DNA of 64,000 bases from positions 62,001 to 126,000 of the forward strand of contig NZ_JAERQK010000001.1 of NCBI RefSeq assembly GCF_017912535.1, given 5' to 3'. Within the stretch, counting starts at the first letter, position 1, and each line of letters begins with the position of its first letter. Below are positions 16,266-25,714 of this stretch, piece by piece. The notes under the pieces are model-generated. The model was not told the origin of the DNA. It was given only the letters and a program-made list of their open reading frames with translations, and searched no databases. The stretch comes from Motiliproteus sediminis. GTDB lineage: Bacteria; Pseudomonadota; Gammaproteobacteria; Pseudomonadales; Balneatricaceae. A program made the position numbers and the translations under genes.

Positions 16266-17246
16266 ATGAATCTAAAGAATATTGTTGCCACTACCGCGCT
16301 TTCTGCCGGTATGGCGCTGTCTGCGCTCAGCGGCTCTGTTTCTGCGGCTGAGCAGCGTTTCGTGACTATCGGTACCGGCGGCCAGACCGGCGTTTACTAC
16401 GTTGTTGGTCAGTCCATCTGCCGTCTGGTTAACCGTGGCTCCGACGATCACGGGATCAAATGTACCGCCCCCTCGACCGGTGGTTCGGTCGCCAACCTGA
16501 ACGCCATCCGTGCCGGCGACCAGGACATGGGTGTGGCCCAGTCCGACTGGCAGTACCACGCCTACAACGGCACCAGCAAGTTTGAAGATCAGGGCGCCAA
16601 CCCCGATCTGCGGGCGGTGTTTTCCGTGCACCCCGAGCCCTTCACCGTGGTGGCCCGTGCTGACTCCGGCATCAATACGTTCGACGACCTGAAGGGCAAG
16701 CGCGTCAACGTCGGCAACCCCGGCTCCGGTCAGCGCGGTACCATGGAAGTACTGATGGGTGCCAAGGGGTGGAGCATGGATGACTTCAAACTGGCTTCCG
16801 AGCTGAAGTCTTCCGAGCAGTCCCAGGCCCTGTGCGATAACAAGGTGGACGCGATCATCTTTACCGCCGGTCACCCCAACGGCTCCATCAAGGAGGCGAC
16901 CACCTCCTGCGATGCCAAGCTGATCTCTGTGACCGGTGCTGAAGTCGACAAGCTGGTGGGTGACAACGCCTACTACGCCGTCGCCACCATTCCCGGCGGT
17001 ATGTACAACGGTACCGATGCCGACACCACCACCTTCGGTGTGGGCGCGACCTTCGTGTCGTCTACCCAGGCCGATGCGGATACCATCTATCAGGTGGTGA
17101 AGGCGGTGTTCGACAACTTTGACCGCTTCAAGCGTCTGCACCCGGCGTTCGCCAATCTGGACCCGGCCAAGATGATCAAGAACAACCTGTCTGCTCCGCT
17201 GCATGAAGGCGCGGTACGTTACTACAAGGAACGCGGCTGGATGTAA
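16266..17246 (+). CDS. TAXI-family TRAP transporter solute-binding protein
   Basis: A 326-residue periplasmic receptor. A signal peptide (about residues 1-28, MNLKNIVATTALSAGMALSA...SVSAA) is followed by FVTIGTGGQTGVYYVVGQSICRLVN, the start typical of the TAXI family. GGSVANLNAIRAGDQDMGVAQSDW and RVNVGNPGSGQRGTMEVL form the ligand cleft. TAXI receptors deliver carboxylate-type substrates; glutamate or 2-oxoglutarate are candidates because NAD-glutamate dehydrogenase follows three genes later, but that is inference. It heads a transporter operon with the fused permease 103 bases downstream. Confidence 0.93.
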   Translation: MNLKNIVATTALSAGMALSALSGSVSAAEQRFVTIGTGGQTGVYYVVGQSICRLVNRGSDDHGIKCTAPSTGGSVANLNAIRAGDQDMGVAQSDWQYHAYNGTSKFEDQGANPDLRAVFSVHPEPFTVVARADSGINTFDDLKGKRVNVGNPGSGQRGTMEVLMGAKGWSMDDFKLASELKSSEQSQALCDNKVDAIIFTAGHPNGSIKEATTSCDAKLISVTGAEVDKLVGDNAYYAVATIPGGMYNGTDADTTTFGVGATFVSSTQADADTIYQVVKAVFDNFDRFKRLHPAFANLDPAKMIKNNLSAPLHEGAVRYYKERGWM

Positions 17247-17349
17247 TTCCGCCGGTAGCTGCGCGGTCGGATAGTTGCTATCCGGCCGCGTTGGCGTACC
17301 TGTCCCCGGCTCCGTTCTGCGGAGCCTGTGTTTCGGATCGGAGCTTGTT

Positions 17350-19968
17350 ATGAGCGACCTGAAGACGACTTCTTCTAATAAACTCAGCGACGCTGAGCTT
17401 CAGGATCTGGTGGCGTCCACTGACGCCGGTGCCCGTGACCCGCAAGGTGTCCAGCGTGTCCTGATTCTCGGGGCCGCCTTGTGCTGGTCCCTGTTCCAGC
17501 TGTGGATCGCTTCACCGCTGCCTTTTTACGATTGGCCGCTGGTCGGCAGCTTTGGGGTGTTCAACGATACCGAAGCGCGCTCGATTCACCTCGGTTTTGC
17601 CGTTTTTCTGGCCTTCATGGCCTATCCCGCCTTTGGCGGCTCGCCCCGCGAACGGGTGCCGCTGGCAGATATGATCATGGCGGTGCTGGGCGCGTTCTCG
17701 GCCGCCTACCTGTTTATCTTTTATGTTGACCTGTCCGCCCGTCCCGGTGCGCCCATTACCCAGGATCTCTGGGTCGCCTGCATCGGCGGCGTACTGTTGC
17801 TGGAGGCCACGCGGCGAGCGTTAGGACCACCGCTGGTGGCGGTGGCCTCGGTGTTTCTGATCTACACCTTCGGCGGCCCCTATATGCCGGAGATTATTGC
17901 CCACAAGGGAGCCTCGCTGTCGCAGGTGGTCAACCACCAGTGGATCACCACCGAAGGGGTGTTCGGTATCGCCCTCGGGGTCTCCACCAGCTTTGTGTTC
18001 CTGTTTGTGCTCTTTGGTGCGCTGCTGGATAAAGCCGGCGCCGGTAACTACTTCATCAAGGTGGCGTTTTCGCTGCTGGGTCATATGCGGGGCGGACCGG
18101 CCAAGGCGGCGGTGGTCTCCTCGGGCATGACCGGGCTGATCTCCGGCTCCTCCATCGCCAACGTGGTGACGACGGGTACCTTTACCATTCCGATGATGCG
18201 TCGGGTGGGCTTCAGCGCTGAGAAAGCCGGCGCCGTGGAGGTGGCATCCTCGGTCAACGGCCAGATCATGCCGCCGGTGATGGGTGCGGCGGCGTTCCTG
18301 ATGGTGGAGTACGTCGGCCTCTCCTACGTGCAGGTGATTACCCATGCGTTTCTGCCGGCGCTGATCTCCTATATCGCGCTGGTCTACATCGTTCACCTTG
18401 AAGCGCTCAAGCAGGGAATGCGTGGTCTGCCGCGTCGCGGTACGGTCAAACCCTGGCAGGCGCGCCTGATCGGGGTGCTGTTCGGCTTTCTGGCCACCGC
18501 TACCATCGCCTTCGCGGTTTATTTCGGTATCGGCTGGATCAAGCCGCTGGCGGGTGACTACGCCAGTATGGTGATCGCCGTGCTGCTACTGGCGGTCTAT
18601 GTACTGCTGGTGCGTTTTGGGTCCCAGTTCCCGGATCTGGAACTGGACGACCCGGAGTCCGAGGTGGTCGAGTTGCCGGAAACCGGGCCAACGGTGAAAT
18701 CCGGTCTGCATTTTATTCTGCCGGTGGTGGTGCTGGTCTGGTGTCTGATGGTGGAGCGCTTGTCGCCTGGGCTGTCGGCGTTCTGGGCCACGGTGCTGAT
18801 GATGTTCATCCTCATCACCCAGCGGGCCCTGTTTGCCTACTTCCGGGGTCAGGGCAAGGTGAAGCGCCAACTGCGTCGCGGCTTTAACCAACTGATCGAC
18901 GGCCTGATCGTCGGTGCGCGCAATATGATCGGTATCGGCATCGCCACTGCCACCGCCGGTATCATCGTCGGTGCCGTATCCCAGACCGGGGTTGGTTCGG
19001 TGCTGGCGGATCTGGTTGAGGTTCTCTCCATGGGCAATCTGCTGCTGATGCTGCTGCTGACCGCGGTGCTCAGCCTGATCCTCGGTATGGGCCTGCCGAC
19101 CACCGCCAACTATATCGTGGTGTCGTCGCTGCTGGCGCCGGTGATCGTGACCCTGGGGCAGGAATCGGGCCTGATTGTGCCGCTGATCGCGGTGCATCTG
19201 TTCGTGTTCTACTTCGGCATCATGGCGGACGTGACCCCGCCGGTGGGGCTGGCCTCGTTCGCCGCCGCCGCGGTATCGGGCGGCGATCCGATCCGCACCG
19301 GTTTTGTGGCTTTCTTCTACAGTCTCAGAACCGCCATTCTGCCGTTCCTGTTTATCTTCAACACCGACCTGCTGCTGATCAACGTGACCTGGTGGCAGGG
19401 GATCGTGGTGTTCGTGGTGTCGACGGTGGCGATTCTGCTGTTTACCGCCGCGACCCAAGGCTACTTCTTTGCCCGTAACCGGTTGTATGAAGGTGCGCTG
19501 TTGATCCTGATCGCGTTCTCGCTGTTCCGCCCGGGGTTCTGGATGGACATGATCGCGCCGGCTTATGAGGAGCTGCCTCCGGCGGCGCTGATGAGTGACC
19601 GCGCGGCGGTGGAGGGCGGTGCCAAGATCCGCGTCCATATTCACGGTGAAGACGCCGTCGGTAACCCGCGCAGTTTTGTCACCCTGCTGACGCTGCCGGA
19701 AGGAGCGACACTCAAGGATCAGCTGTTCGACGCCGGACTGGAACTGATCACCAACAAAGACGACGTGGTGGTCGACATGGTGGGCTTTGACAGCAGTGCT
19801 GAAAAAGCGGGGTTTGCCTTCGATCAGGTGATCGACCGGGTAGAGCTGCCGCAGTCACAGCCGCCTAAAGAGCTGATCTTTATCCCCGCGCTGCTGTTGC
19901 TGGTACCGATCGTACTTATGCAGCGGCGCCGGCGCGAGGCTGACGACGCAGCGGTCGCCGCAACTTAA
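17350..19968 (+). CDS. TRAP transporter fused permease (DctQM) with DUF3394 tail
   Basis: An integral membrane protein of about 872 residues, combining the small 4-helix DctQ-like part with the large 12-helix DctM-like part in one chain, as TAXI systems do. Conserved DctM segments include GPAKAAVVSSGMTGLISGSS, SSVNGQIMPPVMGAAAF and ILGMGLPTTANYIV. The C-terminal domain (about residues 750-850) looks like DUF3394, followed by a last helix and an RRRRE end. The start at 17350 follows GGAG; an earlier in-frame ATG at 17275 gives no sensible extension. It works with the preceding binding protein as a Na+-coupled importer in the inner membrane. Confidence 0.92.
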   Translation: MSDLKTTSSNKLSDAELQDLVASTDAGARDPQGVQRVLILGAALCWSLFQLWIASPLPFYDWPLVGSFGVFNDTEARSIHLGFAVFLAFMAYPAFGGSPRERVPLADMIMAVLGAFSAAYLFIFYVDLSARPGAPITQDLWVACIGGVLLLEATRRALGPPLVAVASVFLIYTFGGPYMPEIIAHKGASLSQVVNHQWITTEGVFGIALGVSTSFVFLFVLFGALLDKAGAGNYFIKVAFSLLGHMRGGPAKAAVVSSGMTGLISGSSIANVVTTGTFTIPMMRRVGFSAEKAGAVEVASSVNGQIMPPVMGAAAFLMVEYVGLSYVQVITHAFLPALISYIALVYIVHLEALKQGMRGLPRRGTVKPWQARLIGVLFGFLATATIAFAVYFGIGWIKPLAGDYASMVIAVLLLAVYVLLVRFGSQFPDLELDDPESEVVELPETGPTVKSGLHFILPVVVLVWCLMVERLSPGLSAFWATVLMMFILITQRALFAYFRGQGKVKRQLRRGFNQLIDGLIVGARNMIGIGIATATAGIIVGAVSQTGVGSVLADLVEVLSMGNLLLMLLLTAVLSLILGMGLPTTANYIVVSSLLAPVIVTLGQESGLIVPLIAVHLFVFYFGIMADVTPPVGLASFAAAAVSGGDPIRTGFVAFFYSLRTAILPFLFIFNTDLLLINVTWWQGIVVFVVSTVAILLFTAATQGYFFARNRLYEGALLILIAFSLFRPGFWMDMIAPAYEELPPAALMSDRAAVEGGAKIRVHIHGEDAVGNPRSFVTLLTLPEGATLKDQLFDAGLELITNKDDVVVDMVGFDSSAEKAGFAFDQVIDRVELPQSQPPKELIFIPALLLLVPIVLMQRRRREADDAAVAAT

Positions 19969-20009
19969 CGGAGCAGGGAAGCCGGCCGGGCCGGCCAAGG
20001 AACCTAACT

Positions 20010-20447
20010 ATGTTCAAGCACATTTTGATTCCGGTTGACGTCGAAGAGCCACAATTCTCCGAACAGGCGATTGCGGTGGCGTTACGCGAGGTGGATAGCG
20101 AGGGGGGCGAGATCCATCTGATGACGGTGATCCCCGGCTTCAGCTCGCCGCTGGTTGCGTCCTACTTCAAGAAGTCGGCGGTGGACAAGGCCCATGAGGC
20201 GGTTGAGCAGCACCTGGTTGATTTTGCCAAGGCGCACCTGCCGGAAGGGGTGCACTACAACCTGTCGGTGCATCAGGGCAATCCCGCCGAGCGGATCATC
20301 AAGCAGGCGCGACGGATGGACGCCGACCTGATCGTAATGACCGCCCATCACCGCAGCAAGGTGGATCACGTGTTGCTCGGATCCAATTCGTCGCGGGTGG
20401 TGGAGCGGGCCGGCTGCTCGGTACTGGTGCTGCGACCCAACAATTAA
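20010..20447 (+). CDS. Universal stress protein, TRAP-associated (TeaD-like)
   Basis: A 145-residue UspA-fold protein beginning MFKHILIPVDVEEPQFSEQA. The ATP-binding signature appears as IVMTAHHRSKVDHVLLGSNS and SRVVERAGCSVLVLR. UspA proteins placed directly after TRAP permeases, such as TeaD with TeaABC, are thought to tune transporter activity according to nucleotide state. Here the gene follows the permease by 41 bases and is closed by a terminator, so it is the last gene of the transporter operon. Confidence 0.88.
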   Translation: MFKHILIPVDVEEPQFSEQAIAVALREVDSEGGEIHLMTVIPGFSSPLVASYFKKSAVDKAHEAVEQHLVDFAKAHLPEGVHYNLSVHQGNPAERIIKQARRMDADLIVMTAHHRSKVDHVLLGSNSSRVVERAGCSVLVLRPNN

Positions 20448-20451
20448 CCCG

Positions 20452-20493
20452 GCGGGTGCCCGGTACTTCAGGTTCTGGGGCACCCGCGTTTTT
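20452..20493 (+). terminator. Rho-independent terminator of the TRAP-usp operon
   Basis: A 9-bp stem (GCGGGTGCC at 20452-20460, GGCACCCGC at 20479-20487) with an 18-base loop, followed by GTTTTT. It lies five bases after the usp stop and separates the operon from the glutamate dehydrogenase gene. Confidence 0.8.
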
Positions 20494-20529
20494 GATCTGA
20501 TCTACTCACTCGAGGCTAACCGCTTTTAT

Positions 20530-23500
20530 ATGTTCGATTCACGCAGCAGCGTCAAACAGAAGCTGCTCTCCAAGTTGTCCGAACTTTTCACCACCAAACT
20601 CGAAACCCAGATTGCCGAAGAGCTCAGCCGCTTCGCCCGGCTCTACTACCATGTGACACCGGTGGATGAGCTGGCCGAGCGCCGGCTGGAGAATCTTTAT
20701 GGCGCGACGCTCTCCTGTTGGCACTTTCTGCAGCAACGCAGCGACGGTAGTCCCAAGGTGCGGGTGTTCAATCCCGATGTGGAGCAGCATGGCTGGCACT
20801 CCAACCACACCGTGATCGAGATCCTCAATGGCGATATGCCGTTTCTGGTGGACTCGGTGCGGATGGAGCTGAACCGTCAGGGGCTGTCGATTCACGCCAT
20901 TCACAACGCCATCATCGCGGTGGAGCGGGATGCCAAGGGGCAGCTGCTGGGCGTGTTCGACAGCAGCGCCGCCGCCGGCAAGGCGCGGGAATCCGCCATC
21001 TATCTGGAGGTCGATCGTCGCAGTGATCGCGACGAGCTGAAAGCGATCGAAAGCGATCTGCTCGATGTACTGGGCGATGTGCGCGCGGCGGTGACCGACT
21101 ACCCGACCATGCAGCAGCGGGTGCAGGAGGCGGCAGAGCGCTTGACCCACCTGCCAGCCGCTATCGACGCGGAACAAGCCGCTGAAGCGCGCGCCTTTCT
21201 GGAGTGGCTGCTGGCAGACAACTTCACCTTTCTGGCCTACGACGAAGTCGAGCTTAGCGGCAGCGGCGACGAGCTGGCGCTGGCGCGAATCAAGGACAGC
21301 GAGCTCGGCACCCTGCGCGTGCGTGGCAACAAGGGTAAAGGGCGCAAGGCGCTGCAGGGGCTGCGTGATAACGAGCGGGTCTTTATTCAGACCACCGACC
21401 CGGTGATGTTCGGTAAGGACGGCTTCCGCTCCCGTGTTCACCGTCCGGTCTACCGCGATCTGGTGGTGGTCAAACGCTACGACGACAGCGGCAGCGTGAT
21501 TGGCGAGCAGCGTTTTTACGGGCTTTACACCTCACCGGTGTTTGCGGTGTCGCCGCGGACGATTCCGCTGCTGCGGCGCAAGGTCGCCTGGGTGGTGGAG
21601 CAGGCCGGCTTTGAACCCGGTGGTCACAGCAGCAAAGAGCTGGCCCAGGTGATCAAGGATCTGCCGCGTGAGGAGCTGTTCCTTACGCCGGCGGCGGCGC
21701 TGTTCGAGACCGCCATGGGGATCTTCAACCTGCAGGAGCGGCGCAAGGTGCGGCTGTTCGTGCGCCCCGACCCCTGCGGCAAGTTCTTCTCCTGTCTTTA
21801 CTATGCGCCGCGGGATATCTACAGCACCGACCTGCGTGGTCGGGTACAACGGCTGCTGGAGCAGCAATTTGGCGCCCTGGATACCGAGTTCACCACCCAT
21901 TTTTCCGAATCGGTGCTGGCGCGTACCCACTTTGTACTACGGGTCGATCCGGACCAGCCCACCGATTGGGATCTGGCCAATCTGCAGGCGCAGGTGGTGG
22001 AAACTTCGCGCGCCTGGGATGAAGAGCTGCATCACGCGCTGATTGACCGCTGTGGTGAAGAGCAGGGTAACCGCTACGCCACCCTTTACCGGGGTGCCTT
22101 CCCCAGCGCCTACCGTGAGCACTTTACCCCCAGCAACGCGGTGTACGACGTGCAGCGGCTGGCGGAGATTGAAGCCGGTCAGCCGGTGGCGATGAGTTTT
22201 TACCGGATGCTGGAGGAATCCAGTGACCTGCTGCGCTTCAAGCTGCTCTGTGAAGGCGAACCGTTGATCCTGTCCGATATCATTCCGGTACTGGAGAATC
22301 TCGGTATGCGGGTGGTGGGCGAACACCCCTACGAGGTTCGCCGCAGCGACGGACGTGAGTTCTGGCTGCACGACTTCACCCTCAGCTATTACAGCAGCGA
22401 GCCGGTGGAGCTGCAGGAGGTGAAGCAGCTGTTTCAGGACGCCTTTGCGGCGATCTGGGACGGTCAGGCGGAGAATGATGAATTCAACCGGCTGGTGGTG
22501 GGCGGCAAGCTGAGCTGGCGTGAAGTGGCGCTGCTGCGCGCCTATACCCGCTATAACCGCCAGTTGCGGTTCGACTACAGCCAGCCCTACATCGCCGATA
22601 CCCTGGCGCGTCATCTGCAGGTGACCAAACTGCTGGTGGGGCTGTTCCGCGCCCGCTTCGAGCCGGCCCGGCAGAGCAGCGACAAGGTGGATGCGCTGGC
22701 CAAACGGCTGGAAGCCTCGGTAGCGGATGCCATCGAGCAGGTGGACAACCTCAATGATGATCGTATCCTGCGCCGCCTGTTGGAGCTGATCAAGGCGACC
22801 CTGCGGACCAACTATTTCCAGTGTGATGGCGATGGCGGCTTCAAGCCCTATATGTCGTTCAAGCTCAACCCGCGCGAGATCGCCAACATTCCGCGCCCGC
22901 GACCGATGTTTGAAACCTTTGTCTATTCGCCCCGGGTTGAGGGGGTGCACCTGCGCGGCGGCAAGGTCGCTCGCGGCGGCCTGCGCTGGTCCGACCGACT
23001 GGAAGACTTCCGTACCGAAGTGCTGGGGCTGGTAAAAGCGCAGCAGGTCAAGAATGCGGTGATCGTGCCAGTGGGTGCCAAGGGCGGCTTTGTCGCCAAG
23101 TGCCTGCCGGAGGGTGGTTCCCGCGATGAGATTCAGGCCGAGGGAATCGCCTGTTACCAGACCTTTATTCGCGGCCTGCTGGATCTGGCCGACAACCTGG
23201 TGGGCGGTGAGGTGGTTCCGCCCCGGGACGTGATCCGCCACGACGATGACGACCCCTATCTGGTGGTCGCCGCCGACAAGGGCACCGCCACCTTCTCTGA
23301 TATCGCCAACGCGCTGGCCGAAGAATACGGCTTCTGGCTTGGCGACGCTTTCGCTTCCGGCGGCAGCCAGGGCTACGACCACAAGGGGATGGGCATTACC
23401 GCCAAGGGTGCCTGGGAATCGGTCAAGCGCCACTTCCGCGAACGCGGACTGGATACCCAGACCGAGCCCTTCACCGTGGTCGGTATCGGCGATATGGGCG

Positions 23501-25368
23501 GCGACGTGTTCGGTAACGGCATGCTGCTGTCGGAGCAGATTCGCTTGGTGGCGGCGTTCAACCACCTGCATATCTTTATCGACCCCGAGCCTGATACCGC
23601 CGCCAGCTTCGCCGAACGTCAGCGGCTGTTTGCGCTGCCGCGCTCCAGCTGGGCCGACTACGACGCCAAGCTGATCTCCAGGGGCGGCGGGGTGTTCGAC
23701 CGCAGCGCCAAGTCGATCAAGATCAGCGCCGCGATGAAGCAGCGCTTTGCCATCGAGGCCGACAGCCTCAGCCCCAACGAGCTGATCTCGGCGCTGTTGC
23801 AGGCGCCGGTAGATCTGCTCTGGAATGGCGGCATCGGCACCTATGTTAAAGCCAGCAGTGAATCCCACGCCGATGTTGGTGACAAGGCCAACGACAGCCT
23901 GCGGATCAACGGCAACCAGCTGCGCTGCAAGGTGCTGGGCGAGGGCGGCAACCTCGGCTTTACCCAGTTGGGGCGGATCGAGTTTGCCAAAATCGGTGGT
24001 AGCTGCAACACCGACTTTATCGACAACGCCGGCGGGGTGGACTGCTCCGACCACGAGGTCAATATCAAGATTCTGCTCAATGAGGTGGTGGCCAACGGCG
24101 ACATGACGGTCAAGCAGCGCAACCGCCTGCTCAAGGATATGACCGACGACGTCTCCCGCCTGGTACTGCGCAACAACTACAGCCAGGTGCAGGCGTTGAG
24201 TATCGCCCGCGAGCACGCCGAGCGCGATCCGGAGGAGTATATCCGCCTGATCCACAGCCTCGAAGCTGACGGCAAACTGGATCGTGAACTGGAGTACCTG
24301 CCCGGCGATGACGAACTGCAAAGCCGCAAGCAGCTGACTACCCCGGAGCTGTCGGTGCTGATCTCCTACATCAAGGCGGAATTGAAAGAGGCGCTGGTAT
24401 CACCGCGGATCTACGCCGACCCGGTGATCGCCGCGGAGGTGCGGGGTGCCTTCCCGGCCCGCATCAGCAGCGATTTTCCTGAAGCGGTGGCGGGCCACCG
24501 CCTGCGTGCCGAGATCATCGCCAATCAGCTCGCCAACGGCATGGTCAATCGCATGGGGATCACCTATCCCCACGTGGTGCGCCAGGCCAGTGGTGCCGAT
24601 TATGACGAAGTTGCGGTCGCTTACGTGATAGCACGTGATGTGTTCGCGATGGATGATAGCTGGAGTCAGGTGGAGCAGCTCGACGGCCAGGTGGATGTGG
24701 CCCTGCAGCGCCAGATCATGGCCGAACTGCAGCGCTTGATCCGCCGCGCCAGCTATTGGTTCCTGCGCAACCATCGTTACGAGCTGGAGCCGGCGCGTTG
24801 CATCGCGCGCTACCGCGCGGGTATTGCCGAACTGGCGCCCCATATCGGCACGTTGGTGCAGGGTAGTCGGCGTGAAGACTGGCAAAACAAACGTGATGCC
24901 ATGCAGGCGCAGGGTGTTTCCGAGCCTCTGGCGGAGCTGGCGGCGAGCGCTGACAGTCTGTTTTCACTGCTGGGGATCATTCAGGTGGCGGAGCAGACCG
25001 GCAAACCGCTGACTCAGGTGGCCGAGGTCTACTTCGGCCTCGGTGACCGCCTGCAGCTGCACTGGTTCGATCAGCAGGTACGCGGCTATGAGGCCCGCAA
25101 TCACTGGCAGTCGCTGGCCTGCGACAGCTACCGTGACGACCTTAACAGCCAGCAGCGGCTGTTGACCAAGCGGGTGCTGCAGAGCGAACTGGAGGCGGCC
25201 GATGACGCCGAGCGGGTCAGTCGCTGGCTGGAACAATACGCGCTGCCTGCCGCACGCTGGGGTCAGATGCTGGAGGAGATTCGCGCCACCAAGGTGCGTG
25301 ATTGCGCCATCTTCTCGGTGGCCCTGCGCGAACTGATGGATCTGTCTCAGGCGGCTCTGCCGGGCTGA
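20530..25368 (+). CDS. gdhB: NAD-specific glutamate dehydrogenase, large (GDH-180) class
   Basis: A 1612-residue homo-oligomeric cytoplasmic enzyme, normal length for the 180-kDa class, that deaminates glutamate to 2-oxoglutarate with NAD+. The long N-terminal part contains ACT-like regulatory segments (NGDMPFLVDSVRMELNRQGL near residue 98). The catalytic core begins near residue 810 with GGKVARGGLRWSDRLEDFRTE, then VPVGAKGGFVAK with the catalytic-type Lys. The NAD-binding part includes VVGIGDMGGDVFGNGML near residue 987, and LWNGGIGTYVK follows. The first ATG has only a weak ribosome site. It is preceded by the terminator of the TRAP-usp operon and so probably has its own promoter. Direction in vivo is usually catabolic. 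Confidence 0.95.
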   Translation: MFDSRSSVKQKLLSKLSELFTTKLETQIAEELSRFARLYYHVTPVDELAERRLENLYGATLSCWHFLQQRSDGSPKVRVFNPDVEQHGWHSNHTVIEILNGDMPFLVDSVRMELNRQGLSIHAIHNAIIAVERDAKGQLLGVFDSSAAAGKARESAIYLEVDRRSDRDELKAIESDLLDVLGDVRAAVTDYPTMQQRVQEAAERLTHLPAAIDAEQAAEARAFLEWLLADNFTFLAYDEVELSGSGDELALARIKDSELGTLRVRGNKGKGRKALQGLRDNERVFIQTTDPVMFGKDGFRSRVHRPVYRDLVVVKRYDDSGSVIGEQRFYGLYTSPVFAVSPRTIPLLRRKVAWVVEQAGFEPGGHSSKELAQVIKDLPREELFLTPAAALFETAMGIFNLQERRKVRLFVRPDPCGKFFSCLYYAPRDIYSTDLRGRVQRLLEQQFGALDTEFTTHFSESVLARTHFVLRVDPDQPTDWDLANLQAQVVETSRAWDEELHHALIDRCGEEQGNRYATLYRGAFPSAYREHFTPSNAVYDVQRLAEIEAGQPVAMSFYRMLEESSDLLRFKLLCEGEPLILSDIIPVLENLGMRVVGEHPYEVRRSDGREFWLHDFTLSYYSSEPVELQEVKQLFQDAFAAIWDGQAENDEFNRLVVGGKLSWREVALLRAYTRYNRQLRFDYSQPYIADTLARHLQVTKLLVGLFRARFEPARQSSDKVDALAKRLEASVADAIEQVDNLNDDRILRRLLELIKATLRTNYFQCDGDGGFKPYMSFKLNPREIANIPRPRPMFETFVYSPRVEGVHLRGGKVARGGLRWSDRLEDFRTEVLGLVKAQQVKNAVIVPVGAKGGFVAKCLPEGGSRDEIQAEGIACYQTFIRGLLDLADNLVGGEVVPPRDVIRHDDDDPYLVVAADKGTATFSDIANALAEEYGFWLGDAFASGGSQGYDHKGMGITAKGAWESVKRHFRERGLDTQTEPFTVVGIGDMGGDVFGNGMLLSEQIRLVAAFNHLHIFIDPEPDTAASFAERQRLFALPRSSWADYDAKLISRGGGVFDRSAKSIKISAAMKQRFAIEADSLSPNELISALLQAPVDLLWNGGIGTYVKASSESHADVGDKANDSLRINGNQLRCKVLGEGGNLGFTQLGRIEFAKIGGSCNTDFIDNAGGVDCSDHEVNIKILLNEVVANGDMTVKQRNRLLKDMTDDVSRLVLRNNYSQVQALSIAREHAERDPEEYIRLIHSLEADGKLDRELEYLPGDDELQSRKQLTTPELSVLISYIKAELKEALVSPRIYADPVIAAEVRGAFPARISSDFPEAVAGHRLRAEIIANQLANGMVNRMGITYPHVVRQASGADYDEVAVAYVIARDVFAMDDSWSQVEQLDGQVDVALQRQIMAELQRLIRRASYWFLRNHRYELEPARCIARYRAGIAELAPHIGTLVQGSRREDWQNKRDAMQAQGVSEPLAELAASADSLFSLLGIIQVAEQTGKPLTQVAEVYFGLGDRLQLHWFDQQVRGYEARNHWQSLACDSYRDDLNSQQRLLTKRVLQSELEAADDAERVSRWLEQYALPAARWGQMLEEIRATKVRDCAIFSVALRELMDLSQAALPG

Positions 25369-25391
25369 GTCCCACGACCGGATTTTTAACC

Positions 25392-25409
25392 GGCGGAGTG
25401 CGCTCCGCC
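25392..25409 (+). terminator. Hairpin after gdhB, possible terminator
   Basis: A perfect 7-bp stem, GGCGGAG / CTCCGCC, with a TGCG loop, 23 bases after the gdhB stop. No T-run follows, so it may be a pause, a processing or RNA-stability hairpin rather than a true intrinsic terminator. Confidence 0.35.
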
Positions 25410-25436
25410 ACTACAACGCAAGAGGTTATATCAGTA

Positions 25437-25664
25437 ATGAGTAAGGTTGTTTACCTGCGTCACGACGCGCCCGTTTCCGAGCGCTACGTGATCGAACCGC
25501 AGGGCACCAACAGTTGGTGGGTCCGTTGTCAGGCTGTGGCCTGGGATGGTACCCCGGTTCCCGCCGATCGGGTGGTGTTCTTCGCCCGCAGCGAAGCGGA
25601 AGCGCGCGCCTGGGTTGACGCCCGCGTTCCCACGGCCCGGCCGGCGGCAGAAGCGGTCGGCTAA
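25437..25664 (+). CDS. Small conserved-looking protein of unknown function
   Basis: A 75-residue protein, MSKVVYLRHDAPVSERYVIE..., with aromatic-rich NSWWVRCQAVAWDG and FFARSEAEARAWVDARVP segments, then an Ala/Pro tail. The pattern suggests a small beta-strand domain. No membrane segment or signal peptide. AGAGG lies 13 bases before the ATG. It follows gdhB by 68 bases and could be read from the same transcript. I do not recognise a family. Confidence 0.6.
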   Translation: MSKVVYLRHDAPVSERYVIEPQGTNSWWVRCQAVAWDGTPVPADRVVFFARSEAEARAWVDARVPTARPAAEAVG

Positions 25665-25714
25665 GCCCTAAGCCCTTGGGTAAGCCCTAAGCCTCTGGCG
25701 GAGCCGTCGCGTCA

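Noticed and set aside
21937-24321. A 794-codon open frame antisense to gdhB
   Set aside because: It mirrors the codon bias of the dense sense gene, has no family-like motifs and no ribosome site. GC-rich genes regularly produce such antisense frames.
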